Assembly: GCF_016427505.1 (NCBI RefSeq)
Contig: NZ_JAELXS010000006.1
Location: 1 to 64,000, forward strand
DNA length: 64,000 bases
Reading direction: 5' to 3'
Source of the DNA: Sphingomonas mollis
GTDB taxonomy: Bacteria > Pseudomonadota > Alphaproteobacteria > Sphingomonadales > Sphingomonadaceae
The translations under genes were made by a program, and so were the position numbers. Below are positions 53,870 to 62,992 of the stretch, piece after piece. The notes below the pieces were generated by a model that was given only the letters and a program-made list of their open reading frames with translations, searched no databases and was not told where the DNA came from. Position 1 is the first letter of the stretch, and the number at the start of each line of letters is the position of its first letter.

Positions 53870-54571
53870 ATGATCGCGGGGCGCATCATCGTCGGGATAG
53901 TTGCCGGGGCACTTGCTGCCGCGGGCACTCTCGTCGCGCCTGCGTTCGGGGCCACCGACAAGCAGTCGCTGCGTGCACCGACTCGTCAGACGGTGCGCAC
54001 CGTCGGTGGTTTCACGCCGGCGGCGGGCGATCCTCGTCTGGCCGCGCTGTTGGCCCGTGGTAATTTCGGCGGCGATTTCCGCTTCACCCCGGCCGAGTCG
54101 CGCCATGATACGCGAGCCATGACCGTGGCCGTTCGTGCGCGGACGAATCGCGGTGTATCGGATCGCAGCGTCGCGGCGGCCGATACGACGATCGGTCTGG
54201 CCCCAATCGCGTATAACCTGGGTGTCGCCGTCGGTTGGAAGCGGTTCGTGATCGCCAGTGACGTGACCCGTGTCGATCTTGCCAGCCAGCCGGGCGGTCG
54301 CGAGGCGGCCGATGTCGCGCTCAGCTACTCCGGCAAGCGGTGGACCGGCCGGGTTGCCGCCGTGGCCGATCGGCCGCTGGCGGATACGCCGCGGGCGGTG
54401 GCCGATCTGCCGAGCTACTCGGTCGATCTGGGCGGTTCCTATTCGCTGACGCGCAATCTGGATGTGACCGCGGGCGTCCGGTATCGGTTGGATCGCGAGC
54501 GGTTGACGCAGGCCGCGGATCAGCGCCGCGACAGCCAGGCGGTTTATGTGGGCACTGCCTTCCGCTTCTGA
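53870..54571 (+). CDS. Exported protein, likely outer-membrane beta-barrel, unknown
   Basis: A 233-residue protein with signal IIVGIVAGALAAAGTLVAPAFGA. The mature part ends in alternating amphipathic strands (YSVDLGGSYSLTRNLDVTAG, RDSQAVYVGTAFRF) with a terminal Phe, as in outer-membrane barrels. No named family recognised. ATG 53870 follows TGGAG. Confidence 0.75.
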   Translation: MIAGRIIVGIVAGALAAAGTLVAPAFGATDKQSLRAPTRQTVRTVGGFTPAAGDPRLAALLARGNFGGDFRFTPAESRHDTRAMTVAVRARTNRGVSDRSVAAADTTIGLAPIAYNLGVAVGWKRFVIASDVTRVDLASQPGGREAADVALSYSGKRWTGRVAAVADRPLADTPRAVADLPSYSVDLGGSYSLTRNLDVTAGVRYRLDRERLTQAADQRRDSQAVYVGTAFRF

Positions 54572-55071
54572 CGATCGATTATCGACGCGGAAGAGCCGAC
54601 CGGCCATGCGTCGATACCTGCCCAACCCGCAAATCCCAGATGACGGATGCGACGCCAGCGGCGCGCATCCATGCCCCCCATCGCGATCATTGCGACCCCC
54701 AAGCCCTGGCCGATACGTCGCGCCTTGATCGGGCCAAGCGCGGCTGCGCCGGGGTGCGAACGGGTGGCGAATATCGGCGATACGAACAGCAGCTTTGTGT
54801 TGGCCCGTACGCCTGCCAATGCCTCGCCCCGGTCATGCGTCGGCCAGCTGGTTGCGCCTGAAACCCGACCATGAATGCCGACGGAACCCGGCAAAGGCGG
54901 ATCGACCGCCAGCAGCAGCAGTCGCCGGGCGCGGGCGATGCGACGGACACGCTGGAACAGGGCGCGACGCTCAGCAGGCGGCGTGGCGCGATGGCGGAAG
55001 ACGACACCGCTGCCGGGCGGCATATGCAGGAGGATCGGCCATAGCCGGTCTTCCAGCCGCTCGTCGGTCAT
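54544..55071 (-). CDS. Thiamine phosphate synthase-like protein (ThiE/TenI)
   Basis: About 175 residues with LLLAVDPPLPGSVGIHGRV, LLFVSPIFATRSHPGAAALG and a glycine-rich GVAMIAMGGMDARRW, matching a short ThiE/TenI-like barrel. Thiamine phosphate synthesis is possible, but the protein is shorter than ThiE (about 210) and could be a TenI-type relative. It overlaps the previous gene tail-to-tail by 28 nt. Confidence 0.78.
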   Translation of the reverse strand: MTDERLEDRLWPILLHMPPGSGVVFRHRATPPAERRALFQRVRRIARARRLLLLAVDPPLPGSVGIHGRVSGATSWPTHDRGEALAGVRANTKLLFVSPIFATRSHPGAAALGPIKARRIGQGLGVAMIAMGGMDARRWRRIRHLGFAGWAGIDAWPVGSSASIIDRQKRKAVPT

Positions 55072-55122
55072 CAACCAGCTCTCGGGGTATCGGCGGCGCA
55101 CGGTGGCCCCTATAGCGCGGGC

Positions 55123-55800
55123 ATGGACGAACAGGACAGTGCAACGCGGCTGGCCGCGATCCGGGCGCGGATCGCCGGGGCGGCGGGACTCGCGGATCGA
55201 TCGCCGCAAGACGTGACCTTGGTGGCGGTCAGCAAGACGCAATCCGCAACGGCGATCCTGCCGTTGCTGGAGGCGGGGCAGCGGGTCTTCGGCGAGAACC
55301 GAGTGCAGGAAGCGCAGGAGAAGTGGCCGGAGTTGCGCGATCGATACGACGGCGTCGCGCTGCATCTGGTCGGTCAGTTGCAGTCGAACAAGGCGGCGGA
55401 CGCAGTGGCGCTGTTCGATGCGATCCATTCCGTCGATCGGCCGTCGCTGGTGAGCGCGCTTGCCACCGCGATGGAGAGAACCGGACGGCGACCGACCTGT
55501 TTCGTGCAGGTCAATATCGGCGAGGAAGCGCAGAAGGGCGGCTGTCCGATCCCGGACCTGCCGGCCTTGCTGACGCAGGCGCGGGATGCCGATCTGCCGG
55601 TGGCCGGGCTGATGGCAGTTCCGCCCTTTGGCGTGGAGCCGGCGCCCTATTTCGCGCTGCTCGGCAAGCTGGCGCGCGATCATTGCTTGGCCGGGCGGAG
55701 CATCGGCATGTCGGATGATCTGGAGACGGCGGTGATGATGGGGGCGACGCATGTCCGCGTGGGCACGGCCCTGTTCGGCGCGCGGGAGATGAAGCTGTGA
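55123..55800 (+). CDS. YggS family pyridoxal phosphate homeostasis protein
   Basis: A 225-residue PLP-barrel: TLVAVSKTQSATAILPLLEA holds the PLP Lys, then FGENRVQEAQEKW, LHLVGQLQSNKA and DDLETAVMMGATHVRVGTALFG. It balances free B6 vitamers. It leads the six-gene coupled run to 62611. Confidence 0.95.
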   Translation: MDEQDSATRLAAIRARIAGAAGLADRSPQDVTLVAVSKTQSATAILPLLEAGQRVFGENRVQEAQEKWPELRDRYDGVALHLVGQLQSNKAADAVALFDAIHSVDRPSLVSALATAMERTGRRPTCFVQVNIGEEAQKGGCPIPDLPALLTQARDADLPVAGLMAVPPFGVEPAPYFALLGKLARDHCLAGRSIGMSDDLETAVMMGATHVRVGTALFGAREMKL

Positions 55801-56486
55801 AGTTCGATGCGATATTGTTCGATTTCGACGGCGTGCTGATCGAGAGCGAGGAGGCAGGCAACCGGCATCTGGCGGAGCTGCTGACCGAGCTGGGCCATCC
55901 GACGACGCCGGCCCATGCGATGGCGCATTTCACCGGTCTGTCGGGGGATGGGTTCCTCGACGCGGTTCGTGGCTGGATCGGTGGACCATTGCCCAACGGA
56001 TTTCACGAGGCGCGGGCGGCGGAGGATGCGCGGGTCGTGGCGGAGGGAGTCGATGAGGTCATCGGCGCGGCGGCGTTCGTCCGGTCGCTGCCCGTGTCGT
56101 TGCCGCGTGCGATCGTGTCTTCGAGCAAGACGCACTGGATCGACGCGCATCTGCGGCATCTGGGTCTGCGCGACGCATTCGGGCCGCATCTGTATTCCGG
56201 GCGCGAACATGTGGCGCGGGGCAAGCCGGAGCCGGATCTGTACCTGCACGGTGCGGCGATGCTGGGCGTGCCGATCGACCGCTGCGTCATCATCGAGGAT
56301 TCGCTGATCGGCGTGACGGGCGCGGTGAAGACGGGGGCCTATGTGATCGGCCTGACCGCCGGTACGCATTGCGCGCCCGATCACGGCGCGCGATTGCTGG
56401 CGCTGGGGGCGGACGCCGTGGCTGGTGATTATGCCGAGGTGGCGCGGCTGCTCGATCACCGCATGGAGGAACACGCGACGGCATGA
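55797..56486 (+). CDS. HAD superfamily phosphatase (beta-phosphoglucomutase-like)
   Basis: A 229-residue HAD hydrolase: nucleophile [14 protein letters not shown], Thr/Ser motif [10 protein letters not shown] and Lys/Asp motifs [15 protein letters not shown] and [14 protein letters not shown]. The substrate is a sugar phosphate or related compound, unknown. GTG start overlaps yggS; stop overlaps the oxoprolinase. Confidence 0.9.
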   Translation: MKFDAILFDFDGVLIESEEAGNRHLAELLTELGHPTTPAHAMAHFTGLSGDGFLDAVRGWIGGPLPNGFHEARAAEDARVVAEGVDEVIGAAAFVRSLPVSLPRAIVSSSKTHWIDAHLRHLGLRDAFGPHLYSGREHVARGKPEPDLYLHGAAMLGVPIDRCVIIEDSLIGVTGAVKTGAYVIGLTAGTHCAPDHGARLLALGADAVAGDYAEVARLLDHRMEEHATA

Positions 56487-59400
56487 CGGCAGGCTGGCAT
56501 TTCTGGATCGATCGCGGCGGCACCTTCACCGATGTCGTCGCCCGCGCGCCCGATGGACGCTTGCAGGTCGCCAAGCTGTTGTCGGAGGACCCCGGTCGCT
56601 ACGACGATGCCGCCGTCGCCGCGATCCGCCAGCTGACCGGGATTGCCGAGGGGCCGTTGCCACCCGCCGATATCCGCATCGGCACGACGATCGCGACGAA
56701 CGCGCTGCTCGAACGACGGGGCGAGCCGACGTTGCTGGCGATCACGCGCGGTTTCGGCGATGCGTTGACGATCGGCTATCAGGACCGGCCCGATATCTTC
56801 GCGCGCGCGATCGAGCGGCCGCCGCCGCTGTTCGCCGAGGTCGTGGAGATCGACGAGCGGGTCGATGTCGATGGTGACGTACTGCGACCGCTGGATCGCG
56901 AGGCGGCGATGACAGCCTTTGCGGCGGCGCGGGCGCGAGGGATCGCGGCGGTGGCGATCGTGCTGATGCATGGCTGGCGCTACACCGCGCATGAGGAGGC
57001 GCTGGCCGATCTGGCGCGGGAGGCGGGCTTCACGCAGGTGTCGGTCAGTCACCATACGGCGCCGCTGATCCGGCTGGTCGCGCGCGGCGATACGACGCTG
57101 GCGGATGCGTATCTGTCGCCGGTGCTGGCGCGCTATGTTGCCGGACTGGAAACGGCGCTGGCGGGGCAGCGGCCGTTGTTCATGCAATCGAGCGGTGGAC
57201 TGGTCGAAGGAGCGGCGTTCGGCGGCAAGGATGCGCTTTTGTCCGGGCCGGCGGGCGGGATCGTCGGCATGGCGGAGACGGCAACGCGGGCAGGTTTCAC
57301 CCATGTGATCGGGTTCGACATGGGCGGCACCTCGACCGACGTGTCGCTCTATGCCGGGACGCTGGAACGGCGGCATGATGCGGTGATCGGTGGCGTGCGC
57401 GTCGCGGCACCGACGATGCGGATCGATACCGTGGCGGCGGGCGGTGGATCGATCTGTCGGTTCGACGGAGGGCGGCTGCTCGTCGGGCCAGAATCCGCTG
57501 GCGCCAATCCGGGACCGGCCTGCTACCGGCGCGGCGGTCCGCTGACGGTCACCGACTGCAACCTTATCCTCGGCAAGATCATGCCCGGCCAGTTCCCGGC
57601 GCTGTTCGGCCCCGATGGCGATCAGCCGCTCGATCGCGATGCGGCGGTCGCGGCGATCGATGCGCTGTGTACCGAAGTCACAGCGGCGATCGGCGAACCG
57701 CTGACGAGAGAGGCCGCGGCCGAAGGACTGGTGGCGATCGCGGTGGCGAATATGGCGCGGGCGATCCGGGCGGTGTCGGTGGCGCGGGGCGAGGACCCGG
57801 CGGCCTATACGCTGGCGTGCTTCGGTGGTGCGGGCGGGCAGCATGCATGTCTGGTCGCGGATGCGCTGGGGATGGAGCGGGTGCTTATCCACCCGTTGGC
57901 CGGCGTATTGTCGGCATTCGGTATGGGGCTGGCAAGCCGGCGGACGATGCGACAGGCGACGCTGGCAGCGCCGCTTGTCGATCGGGGGGCGTTCGACCGG
58001 GCGGTGGCGGCGTTGACGGCGGAGGCGGTCGCGGCACTGACCGCACAGGGCTTGCCGGAGCACGCGATTCGTACCGAAGCGTGGGCGCAAATCCGTTATG
58101 CCCGTGTCGATCAGTCGATCGAGGTGGCGGCGGGCGATAGCGACACCATGGCGGCGGCGTTCGCGACAACGCATCGCCAGCGGTTCGGGTTTCTGGGCGA
58201 CGATGCGCTGGTGGTCGAACTGGTGCGGGTCGAGGCGATCGGTGACGAGGGCACGGAAGCGGTCGCACCGTCGCTGCCCGCCGCAACGTCGCCGGCGATC
58301 GGCGAAACGATCGCCTATATGGCGGGCGAGACGCGTACCATGCCGCTTCACCGGCGCGAAGGACTGGCGGCGGGGGCGGTGGTGCCGGGGCCGGCATTGA
58401 TCGTCGATCCCGTATCGACCACCGTCGTCGAACCCGGTTGGCAGGCGGCGGTGATCGCCGATGGCAGCCTCGTCATGTCGCGCATCGTGCCGCGTGGACG
58501 CGAGCGGGCGGATGCGGCGGTCGATCCGGTGCGGCTGGAGATCTTCGCCGGGCTGTTCATGGGGCTGGCGGAGGAAATGGGCGCGGCGCTGCAACGCAGT
58601 GCCGCGTCGGTGAACATTCGCGAGCGGCTCGATTTCTCGTGCGCGCTGTTCGACGTGCACGGTAATCTGGTTGCCAATGCGCCGCATATCCCGGTGCATC
58701 TGGGATCGATGGGGCAGAGCATTCGCCGGGTGATCGAACGGCGCGGTGAGAACGCGGATGGTCGTGGAATGTGGCCGGGCGATGTCTATGCGCTGAACGA
58801 TCCCTATGCCGGCGGCACGCATCTGCCCGATATCACCGTCGTGATGCCGGTGTTCGCAGGTGACGATACGCCCGCCTTCTTCGTCGCCGCACGGGGGCAT
58901 CATGCCGATGTCGGCGGGACGAGTCCGGGATCGATGCCGCCCGACAGCAGGACGTTGTTCGACGAGGGCATCGTGCTGGACGACGTGCTGCTGGTCGAGG
59001 ACGGGCGGATGCGGCGGGACGAGATCGCTACGCTGCTGGGGAGTGGTGACTGGCCGGCCCGCAACATCGAACAGAATCTCGCCGATCTGGCGGCGCAGGT
59101 GGCCGCCTGCGCGCGCGGGGCGGCGGGGCTGGACGGGCTGGTCGAGGCGCATGGGCTGGACGTCGTCGCCGGTTACATGGAGCATATGCAGGCACATGCC
59201 GAGGCGATGGCGCGGCAGTTGCTGCGCGGCTTGCCCGATGGTCGTTTCCGGTATGAGACGGATGAGGGCGCCGCGGTCGAGGTGACGGTGCGCGTGGACC
59301 GCGAGGCGGGGACGGCCGTGATCGATTTCGCCGGCACCAGCGACCAACGTCCGTCCAACGTCAACGCGCCGCTGGCGGTGACGCGGGCGGCGGTACTCTA

Positions 59401-60064
59401 TGTGCTGCGGCTGCTGGTCGATGAGGCGGTGCCGCTGAACGAAGGCTTCCTGCGGCCGGTGACGATCCTGGTGCCGGAGGGATCGATGCTCAATCCGCGC
59501 TTCCCGGCAGCAGTCGTGGCGGGGAATGTCGAGACGAGCCAGGTCGTCACCGATGCGTTGCTGGGGGCGCTGGGTGCGATGGCGGCCAGTCAGGGGACGA
59601 TGAACAACCTGACCTTCGGCGATGACACCTATCAATATTATGAGACGATCGCGGGTGGCGCGGGGGCGGGGCCGGGTTTTGCCGGTGCGGATGCGGTGCA
59701 GACGCATATGACCAACAGCCGCCTGACCGACCCGGAGGTGCTGGAGACGCGTTATCCGGTGCTGGTCAAGGAGTTCGCGATCCGGCGCGGCTCGGGCGGC
59801 GAGGGTGAATGGCGCGGCGGTAACGGCACGCGGCGGCGTTTGCGGTTTAGGGCGCCGTTGCGTGCCGGTATCCTCAGCAACCACCGGCGGATCGCACCGT
59901 TCGGATTGGCAGGGGGCGGCGATGGCACGGTCGGCGTGAACCAGGTCGAGCGAGTTGATGGTTCGGTCGAGTCGCTGGCGGCGACGGCGCGGGTCGAAAT
60001 GGCGGCGGGCGACGTGCTGGTCATCGAGACGCCGGGCGGCGGCGGTTACGGGTCCGCCGTCTGA
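56483..60064 (+). CDS. Fused hydantoinase/oxoprolinase HyuA-HyuB, probable ATP-dependent 5-oxoprolinase
   Basis: A 1193-residue fusion. Residues 1-680 are HyuA-like ([70 protein letters not shown]). Residues about 690-1193 are HyuB-like ([57 protein letters not shown]). The full-length fused form matches eukaryotic-type 5-oxoprolinase, which opens 5-oxoproline to glutamate using ATP; hydantoinase or acetone carboxylase relatives cannot be excluded. It is coupled to a two-gene membrane module. Confidence 0.9.
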   Translation: MTAGWHFWIDRGGTFTDVVARAPDGRLQVAKLLSEDPGRYDDAAVAAIRQLTGIAEGPLPPADIRIGTTIATNALLERRGEPTLLAITRGFGDALTIGYQDRPDIFARAIERPPPLFAEVVEIDERVDVDGDVLRPLDREAAMTAFAAARARGIAAVAIVLMHGWRYTAHEEALADLAREAGFTQVSVSHHTAPLIRLVARGDTTLADAYLSPVLARYVAGLETALAGQRPLFMQSSGGLVEGAAFGGKDALLSGPAGGIVGMAETATRAGFTHVIGFDMGGTSTDVSLYAGTLERRHDAVIGGVRVAAPTMRIDTVAAGGGSICRFDGGRLLVGPESAGANPGPACYRRGGPLTVTDCNLILGKIMPGQFPALFGPDGDQPLDRDAAVAAIDALCTEVTAAIGEPLTREAAAEGLVAIAVANMARAIRAVSVARGEDPAAYTLACFGGAGGQHACLVADALGMERVLIHPLAGVLSAFGMGLASRRTMRQATLAAPLVDRGAFDRAVAALTAEAVAALTAQGLPEHAIRTEAWAQIRYARVDQSIEVAAGDSDTMAAAFATTHRQRFGFLGDDALVVELVRVEAIGDEGTEAVAPSLPAATSPAIGETIAYMAGETRTMPLHRREGLAAGAVVPGPALIVDPVSTTVVEPGWQAAVIADGSLVMSRIVPRGRERADAAVDPVRLEIFAGLFMGLAEEMGAALQRSAASVNIRERLDFSCALFDVHGNLVANAPHIPVHLGSMGQSIRRVIERRGENADGRGMWPGDVYALNDPYAGGTHLPDITVVMPVFAGDDTPAFFVAARGHHADVGGTSPGSMPPDSRTLFDEGIVLDDVLLVEDGRMRRDEIATLLGSGDWPARNIEQNLADLAAQVAACARGAAGLDGLVEAHGLDVVAGYMEHMQAHAEAMARQLLRGLPDGRFRYETDEGAAVEVTVRVDREAGTAVIDFAGTSDQRPSNVNAPLAVTRAAVLYVLRLLVDEAVPLNEGFLRPVTILVPEGSMLNPRFPAAVVAGNVETSQVVTDALLGALGAMAASQGTMNNLTFGDDTYQYYETIAGGAGAGPGFAGADAVQTHMTNSRLTDPEVLETRYPVLVKEFAIRRGSGGEGEWRGGNGTRRRLRFRAPLRAGILSNHRRIAPFGLAGGGDGTVGVNQVERVDGSVESLAATARVEMAAGDVLVIETPGGGGYGSAV

Positions 60065-60714
60065 TGCTGGTTCTGGCGGGGATCGTGGTCATTGCGGCGG
60101 GTTTCCTGCTTCGGTTCAACCCGCTGCTGGTCATCATCGTATCGGCGCTGGTCACGGGGCTGGCGGCGGGGCTCGATCCGGTGGCGGTATTGGCGACGTT
60201 CGGGCGGGCATTCAACGATACGCGTTACGTGACCGCGATCTATATCGTGCTGCCGGTGATCGGGTTGCTGGAACGGCACGGGCTACAGGCGCGGGCCCGC
60301 GCGCTGGTAGGCAAGTTGCGCGGCGCGACTGCCGGGCGGGTGCTGATCGGGTATCTGTTGTTCCGGCAGATCACCGCCGCACTGGGCCTCGTCTCGATCG
60401 CCGGACCTGCACAGACGGTGCGGCCGCTCGTTGCGCCGATGGCGGAGGCGGCGGCCGATCCGCGGGATGAGGCGGAAAGCGAAACCGTGCGCGCGATGGC
60501 GGCGGCGACGGACAATGTCGGCGTGTTCTTCGGTGAGGATATCTTCATCGCGATCGGATCGATCCTGCTGATGAAGGGCGTGCTGGAAGGGTATGGCATC
60601 GTGCTGGAGCCGTTTCAGTTGTCGGTATGGGCGATCCCCACCGCCATCGCCGCATTCGTCGTTCATGGCTTTCGGTTGTTGCTGCTCGACCGGCGACTGG
60701 CGCGGGGGCGATGA
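60064..60714 (+). CDS. DUF969 membrane protein, possible transporter subunit
   Basis: A 216-residue protein with about five helices. AIYIVLPVIGLLERHGLQARA and FRQITAALGLVSIAGPAQTVRP resemble secondary permease segments; GVFFGEDIFIAIGSILLMKG follows. Together with DUF979 it forms the usual pair near pyroglutamate genes in Firmicutes (recalled). TGATG and ATGA links to both neighbours. Confidence 0.85.
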   Translation: MLVLAGIVVIAAGFLLRFNPLLVIIVSALVTGLAAGLDPVAVLATFGRAFNDTRYVTAIYIVLPVIGLLERHGLQARARALVGKLRGATAGRVLIGYLLFRQITAALGLVSIAGPAQTVRPLVAPMAEAAADPRDEAESETVRAMAAATDNVGVFFGEDIFIAIGSILLMKGVLEGYGIVLEPFQLSVWAIPTAIAAFVVHGFRLLLLDRRLARGR

Positions 60715-61613
60715 TCGGGCTTGGCTTCGTCTATCTGGTCGCGGGCGTTACCTTCGTGATCTTCGCAGGCCAGTCGTTGCTGGCGAGGCGCTGGGCGAAC
60801 GGGGCTTTTCAGTCGCTGATCGCGCTGTCGTTTATGGCCGGCGACCGGCTGGGCGACGTTGGCAATGGCGCGCTGGTGCTGGCGTTGGTGGCGATCGCAG
60901 CGACAGGACGGATGCGGCGGGGTGAGGGCACGCCGGCGCCGATGGATCGCGGGGCGCGGGTGTTCGTGCCGGCGTTGGTGATCCCGGCGGTGGCGTTGCT
61001 CGGGACGCTGGCCTTCAAGCAATTTCCGGCGCTGGTCGATCCGAAACAGGCGACGCTGGTGGCGTTGGCGGCAGGGACGTTGATTGCGCTGGCGCTGGGG
61101 CTGTACCTGATGCGGGCGCGACCGGCAGCAGCGTTTGCCGCGGGGCGGGGCCTGATCGACGAGATCGGCTGGGCGGCGATGATGCCGCAGATGCTGGCCA
61201 GTCTGGGGGCGGTGTTCGCGCTGGCGGGTGTCGGCGAGGTCGTCGGCGGGTTGATGGGACAGGTGATCCCGACCGGCAGCGTGATCGGCGCGGTGGTTGC
61301 CTATGCGCTGGGCATGGCGGTCTTTACGATGATCATGGGCAACGCCTTTGCCGCATTCCCGGTTATGGCGGCGGCGATCGGCGTGCCGTTGCTGGTGCGC
61401 GGCGCCGGGGGCGATCCGGCGATCGTCGCGGCGGTGGGGATGCTCGCCGGGTTCTGCGGCACGTTGATGACGCCGATGGCGGCGAACTTCAATCTGGTGC
61501 CGGCGGTGCTGCTGGAGCTGAAGGACCGCTACGGCGTGATCCGCGCCCAGATACCGACCGCCTTGCCGCTGCTGCTGTTCAATATTCTCCTGCTGTACTG
61601 GATGATCGCATGA
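60711..61613 (+). CDS. DUF979 membrane protein, possible transporter subunit
   Basis: A 300-residue protein with about nine helices, GRGLIDEIGWAAMMPQMLAS, GLMGQVIPTGSVIGAVVAY and GFCGTLMTPMAANFNLVPAV. The GTLMTPMAANFN motif resembles the C-terminal hairpins of secondary carriers. With DUF969 it likely forms a 5-oxoproline or related permease; inference from context. Confidence 0.85.
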   Translation: MIGLGFVYLVAGVTFVIFAGQSLLARRWANGAFQSLIALSFMAGDRLGDVGNGALVLALVAIAATGRMRRGEGTPAPMDRGARVFVPALVIPAVALLGTLAFKQFPALVDPKQATLVALAAGTLIALALGLYLMRARPAAAFAAGRGLIDEIGWAAMMPQMLASLGAVFALAGVGEVVGGLMGQVIPTGSVIGAVVAYALGMAVFTMIMGNAFAAFPVMAAAIGVPLLVRGAGGDPAIVAAVGMLAGFCGTLMTPMAANFNLVPAVLLELKDRYGVIRAQIPTALPLLLFNILLLYWMIA

Positions 61614-62611
61614 CCGGGATCGATGCCGACACCGCCGGCCGCTTTGCACGACTGACGCTGGGCCATGTGACGCGGGAATATCCGCACAAGCTGGACCATG
61701 TGTTGAACGGACCGGCGGATGCGACGACGCCGTCGGCGCTGCACCCGGTCTTCTACGGCAGTTTCGACTGGCATAGCTGCGTCCATGGCTGGTGGCAGTT
61801 GTTGCGGCTGCGCCGGTTGTTCCCGACCATGCCGGAGGCGGCGGCGATCGGGGCGCTGGCGGACGGGATGCTGGTGCCGGAGAAGATGGCGGGAGAGCTT
61901 GCCTATCTGGCTCGGCCCGATGCGGGCGGGTTCGAGCGGCCTTATGGTTGGGCATGGGCGCTGGCGCTGCATGACGAGGCGGCTCGTCACCCCGAGCCGT
62001 GGAGCGAGGTGCTGGCGCCGCTGGCGGCGGCGTTCGCGGCGCGGTTTGCGGCGTTTCTGCCGAAGCTGACCTATCCGTTGCGGGTCGGCACGCATTTCAA
62101 CACCGGCTTCGCGCTGACATTGGCGCATCGCTGGGCAGTGACGCATGATCCGGCGCTGGCGACGTTGATTGGCGAGCGGGCCCGCTACTGGTTCGCCGAG
62201 GATCGTCACTGTCAGGCTTGGGAACCGGGCGGCGACGAGTTCCTGTCGCCGGCGCTGTGCGAGGCGCTGTTGATGGCCGAGGTGCTGCCCCCACTGGCGT
62301 TTCGCGACTGGTTCGACGCGTTCCTGCCCGATGTGGCGGCGGGGCGGCCGGCGACGCTGTTCACGCCGGCGACGGTCAGCGATCGCAGCGACGGCAAGAT
62401 CGCGCATCTCGATGGCCTGAACCTCAGCCGTGCCTGGTGCTGGCGGACGATCGCGGCGCGATTGGGTGCGGACCATCCCGTCCATGATGCGGCGCAGGCG
62501 GCGGCGGAACGGCATCTGGCGGCGAGCCTGCCGCATCTGGCCGATACCTATATGGGCGAGCACTGGCTCGCGACCTTCGCGCTGCTCGCGCTGGAACCGC
62601 TACACGATTAG
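61610..62611 (+). CDS. DUF2891 protein
   Basis: A 333-residue protein starting with FARLTLGHVTREYPHKLDHV and HPVFYGSFDWHSCVHGWW, hallmarks of DUF2891. The all-helical fold looks like an alpha/alpha barrel. The conserved His and Trp residues point to an enzyme, substrate unknown. It ends the operon; its function may relate to glutamyl compounds. Confidence 0.85.
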   Translation: MTGIDADTAGRFARLTLGHVTREYPHKLDHVLNGPADATTPSALHPVFYGSFDWHSCVHGWWQLLRLRRLFPTMPEAAAIGALADGMLVPEKMAGELAYLARPDAGGFERPYGWAWALALHDEAARHPEPWSEVLAPLAAAFAARFAAFLPKLTYPLRVGTHFNTGFALTLAHRWAVTHDPALATLIGERARYWFAEDRHCQAWEPGGDEFLSPALCEALLMAEVLPPLAFRDWFDAFLPDVAAGRPATLFTPATVSDRSDGKIAHLDGLNLSRAWCWRTIAARLGADHPVHDAAQAAAERHLAASLPHLADTYMGEHWLATFALLALEPLHD

Positions 62612-62619
62612 CGGAAAAA

Positions 62620-62694
<75 letters not shown>

Positions 62695-62777
62695 ACTCGA
62701 CCGTTTCGGGCGAAGCGCGCCTAGAGCGGAGGCGGGGCGTGTTGTCAAGGCTTTGGTGGGCGGGGTAGGGCGGTCGC

Positions 62778-62918
62778 ATGACGAAGGACGAGGAAAAGGC
62801 CGAACGGATGGCCGCCGCGCTGAGGACGAACCTGCGCAAGCGCAAGGCACAGGCGCGGGGGGAAGAGCCGTCAGGCGGTCCGGCGGATCATCGTCGGACG
62901 AAGGACCCGGCGGCATAG
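62778..62918 (+). CDS. Small highly charged protein, 46 aa
   Basis: MTKDEEKAERMAAALRTNLR begins a 46-residue Lys/Arg/Glu-rich helix that ends in HRRTKDPAA. This composition recalls small conserved sphingomonad proteins. It stands right after tRNA-Thr. Function unknown. Confidence 0.55.
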   Translation: MTKDEEKAERMAAALRTNLRKRKAQARGEEPSGGPADHRRTKDPAA

Positions 62919-62992
62919 GTGGCGACGCCGGCCGCTTCCCACGCGGCGAACGAGGCACCGCAGCCGACACCGAGCACCGCGAGCGCGAACAT
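62888..62992 (-). CDS. Tiny membrane peptide, 34 aa, coupled to the M24 peptidase
   Basis: From ATG 62992, which overlaps the peptidase stop (TGATG), it reads MFALAVLGVGCGASFAAWEA then a short polar end. One hydrophobic helix. It overlaps the convergent 46-residue gene by 31 nt, so only one may be real. Confidence 0.3.
   Translation of the reverse strand: MFALAVLGVGCGASFAAWEAAGVATYAAGSFVRR

Noticed and set aside
56456..59884. Very long open frame antisense to the oxoprolinase (about 1140 codons)
   Set aside because: High G+C third positions of the real gene remove stops in this frame. The translation is Arg/His/Gln-rich without any domain.
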